Origin: Acephala macrosclerotiorum
Taxonomy: Eukaryota; Ascomycota; Leotiomycetes; Helotiales; Mollisiaceae
Length of the DNA: 64,000 nucleotides
Direction of reading: 5' to 3'
NCBI GenBank assembly: GCA_014904845.1
Contig: MU119463.1
Span: 1 to 64,000, forward strand
Part shown: piece by piece, positions 61,708-64,000 of the stretch
Numbering within the stretch: the first letter of the stretch is position 1
Layout of the letters: every line of letters starts with the position of its first letter
Made by a program: the position numbers and the translations under genes
The notes under the pieces: generated by a model
Told to the model about the DNA's origin: nothing
Databases searched by the model: none
What the model saw: the letters and a program-made list of their open reading frames with translations, nothing else

Positions 61708-63044
61708 ATGTCATCGAAGCAGGTATGGAAGCGATTCATTGACCTCTACTTTGCGGAATGTTGCATACCTTTTGCGCGAGGCTGATATAATATGATACAC
61801 CTCAGAGTAGCCACAGTACCAAGAGTAAGCGCGGTTATAGACCTTCAGAAAAGCACAGGGACAAGGATTGGGACAGAGAAAGGGAGAGTGACGGAAGAGG
61901 AAGAGCTGTAAGGATTAACCTGTCCAAATTACTCCCGCAGAGGAAAGGCTGATGTCGCGATCGCATGTCCAGGCCCAGCATCCAAAAGACAGACAGCCCA
62001 GACGCCGCCCGAGTGTCAGCCCTTCAAGACCGAAAAATGAGGTGAACCTCACTGCGGATGCCAGGCTGACTCATGAGCTGATCTGGGGACGAACAAACAG
62101 GATCCCCCGAAGAAACCTCCACCAAGCCAGCCACCACCACCACAACCCACACCCTCTTCGTCGGCAGATCCTTCCGACACAAAAGAGGAATGGGTGAGTC
62201 GCTCTGATGCTCGCGACGAAAATTTGTGGGGACCTGACTTTTCACAGTCGGAGGAGCAGATGTCTGCCGAGCCTGCTCAGGTACGTGTCGAGATGGCCCG
62301 CGAGCGTCTCCGAGATTCTAACCTTGTATTCAGTGGGCCCAAATTGAAGTGCTGGGTGAGCAAGTCGCTGCCATATTCGACTATAATATCGATAACAACT
62401 TCGTCTCCGAGAGCTTTGCTGCTCGTCTGCGTATAGACGGTCAACCCGTTGAAGCACATAAAACCAGTCAATCCAAGGCATACTACAACACTCCTCCCAC
62501 CAAGAAAACCATAAAAACATCAATCAAGTTTCTGGGTACAGGAGGTGTATTGAAGGATGAGACTTTATACATTGTGAAAGGAGATATCCTAGATCAGAAA
62601 GTGATTGTCCTGTGCAAGAAAGTTGGGGAAGCTTACGAACGAAAACAAAAATCTGTTGCGGCTGGCAGTCAGCCACTATATCCACAGTCGCCGCACCCAT
62701 TGCCGTCGCATTTCGCAATGGCTTCTTCAGCAGTGCGGCCCCATTACCAGGCTGTGTATGAAGACACAAACCAATCAGGTCCGTTGTCTTACGATCCGCG
62801 CGAAAGGTACACCTTCGGTGTTCAAGATCCTCAAGTTGATAGCTCTGGAGGGTCGGAAGTGTACTACCAACCTGCCTCTCTTGGTGACAGGGGTGGTTAT
62901 TCACCTCAACCAGAACAGGACCCAGCTTTTGACCCTTCGCGGCAAGGGTATCTAAGCGAACACGGAAGGGGTGATGCACAACAGCCAGAATATGAATATG
63001 AAAAGGAATACGATTACTCAACCTCGGCGACACCTACAGAATAG
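61708..63044 (+). CDS. Orphan gene B, paralogue of gene A
   Basis: Five exons: 61,708-61,722; 61,806-61,887; 61,941-62,041; 62,101-62,280; 62,334-63,044; 362 residues. Start MSSKQ is set by a 15-base first exon whose splice junction matches gene A. Exons 2-4 encode a basic/charged and then Pro-rich N-terminus (RQPRRRPSVSPSRPK; DPPKKPPPSQPPPP). The domain starts at Trp127: WAQIEVLGEQVAAIFDYNID, NNFVSESFAARL, KKTIKTSIKFLGTGGVLKDE, LYIVKGDILDQKVIVL. It matches gene A but lacks the final LG after IVL (here LCKK). Asp142 is followed by Tyr-Asn. After the stop the next frame continues for about 40 codons with residues resembling gene A's tail (SDNDSYELGPHEEQSN). A 1-base loss near 63,040 has therefore probably shortened the protein. 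Function is unknown. Confidence 0.65.
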
Positions 63045-64000
63045 GCATTTATTCTGACAACGATTCGTACGAGCTAGGACCTCATGAAGAACAAAGCAAT
63101 ACCTCTTATTTCGAGGACACACACCCAACTTGGCAGCAGATGCCGGGTCACTTGCACCATGACGCCTACTGATAGAGGATGAAAGAGGGCGGGATTGCCT
63201 TTGAGACTATTTCTTTGGACGGTAGGAGTAGAGTTTATGTATGCATGGTAATGTCTCATATGAAACCCCTTTGCTGGAAACCTTGCCTCGGGGAATCGGG
63301 TCGGGCTTCATGATGAGCCGCATTCGGGTTCGGGTCTCAGATTTCATTGTTAGAAATGTAATCCTAGCGCAAATCATTCCACAGCACAGACAGTTGCTTT
63401 TTTGTGGGATTCTTATCACTTGAGAGCAATATTATTGGTGAACACTGACCGCCTCAAAAAAATTCTGGATTTTCCGGCGACTGTTTGAAGCATTTCATTC
63501 GGCCGTCGACAGGGTCAATGGCGGCAGGAATGTTTGCGTTGGGACCGTCGCCCGGCGCAAGGTAACCTGGATACGGAAATTTCGTTCAATGATGACTTAA
63601 CGTGCTTGACTGTGCCTCGTATTGCAACGCACACTTCCCTAATTAGATAAGAGCCTTGGTTTTGTTGAATTCGTTCATTCAGTATTATTGAGATACCAAG
63701 CCACCTGCAGGTTTACCCTACTGGATGATCCTCACCGCCTTTGGAACCGAGACCTACTTAATTTTTCCCACCGCAGCCCCATTCTGTTCTGGTCAATCAA
63801 TTTCCACTGACTTGAGTAGTGAGGCGGCAAGACAGTAACCTCGATGCCATAAAGACCCGTCCCTAGTCCCATCATTGCCTCCCTTAAGATATCTCTCGCA
63901 AAGAAGAGAACCACGACTCTCATGCAAGCTCACAAGGTAAGGCTGTCATGCCAGAGCTCAGTTCCGTCCCACAACTCCTCGCGATGCGCACAGTACGGCT
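63045..64000. other. Frameshifted tail of gene B, then nothing seen
   Basis: From 63,045 to 63,170 the adjacent frame continues the acidic, Tyr/Ser-rich C-terminus of gene B. Beyond that only short unrecognised frames occur, including 63 codons on the minus strand at 63,732-63,923. A gene entering from the right edge cannot be excluded. Confidence 0.4.

Overview
The window looks like the nuclear genome of a filamentous ascomycete (Pezizomycotina). Genes carry several short GT-AG introns, mostly 46-100 bases, with CTAAC-type branch points. Heterokaryon-incompatibility (HET), 2EXR and other fungus-specific families are present. The first 10.4 kb is an extreme AT-rich block of the kind left by repeat-induced point mutation (RIP). 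Leotiomycetes are plausible, but this is a guess from family style, not a placement.

Layout. 1-10,385: AT-rich RIP-degraded repeat block holding two diverged direct copies of a ~1.7 kb sequence. 10,462-15,670: a corridor of broken genes (membrane-protein tail, HET relic, carboxylesterase, 2EXR), several with C-to-T type nonsense changes. 16,173-22,843: an Old Yellow Enzyme family reductase and a xanthine dehydrogenase, head to head. 23,263-26,992: a relic resembling the C-terminal part of fungal caspase-like proteins, then a HET gene with an apparent frameshift. 26,993-29,893: empty. 29,894-44,725: a conserved block with a group II G-alpha subunit, spermidine synthase, a Nit2-type omega-amidase with a possible mitochondrial leader, and a 2,529-residue protein with a huge disordered N-terminus and a C-terminal MFS transporter. 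46,056-51,582: a small conserved protein, then a LaeA-like methyltransferase and an FAD monooxygenase transcribed divergently. 51,893-53,830: a pseudogene of a helical fungal family. 54,378-55,165: a SUR7/PalI-family membrane protein. 57,600-63,170: a tandem duplication of an unusual five-exon gene, split by a small RIP-degraded wedge.

The most novel item is that duplicated pair (58,304-59,856 and 61,708-63,044). Intron positions match in both copies. The central domain reads like a retropepsin fold, but the catalytic Asp-Thr/Ser-Gly is replaced by Asp-Tyr. About 650 bases upstream are also recognisably shared. The genes sit next to AT-rich DNA.

Functionally, xanthine dehydrogenase (purine use), spermidine synthase and omega-amidase are nitrogen-metabolism functions, but they do not form one evident pathway. 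The methyltransferase and monooxygenase may be a two-gene tailoring module; no backbone synthase is visible. Gene structures were assembled by eye from reading frames, splice signals and family resemblance recalled from memory.
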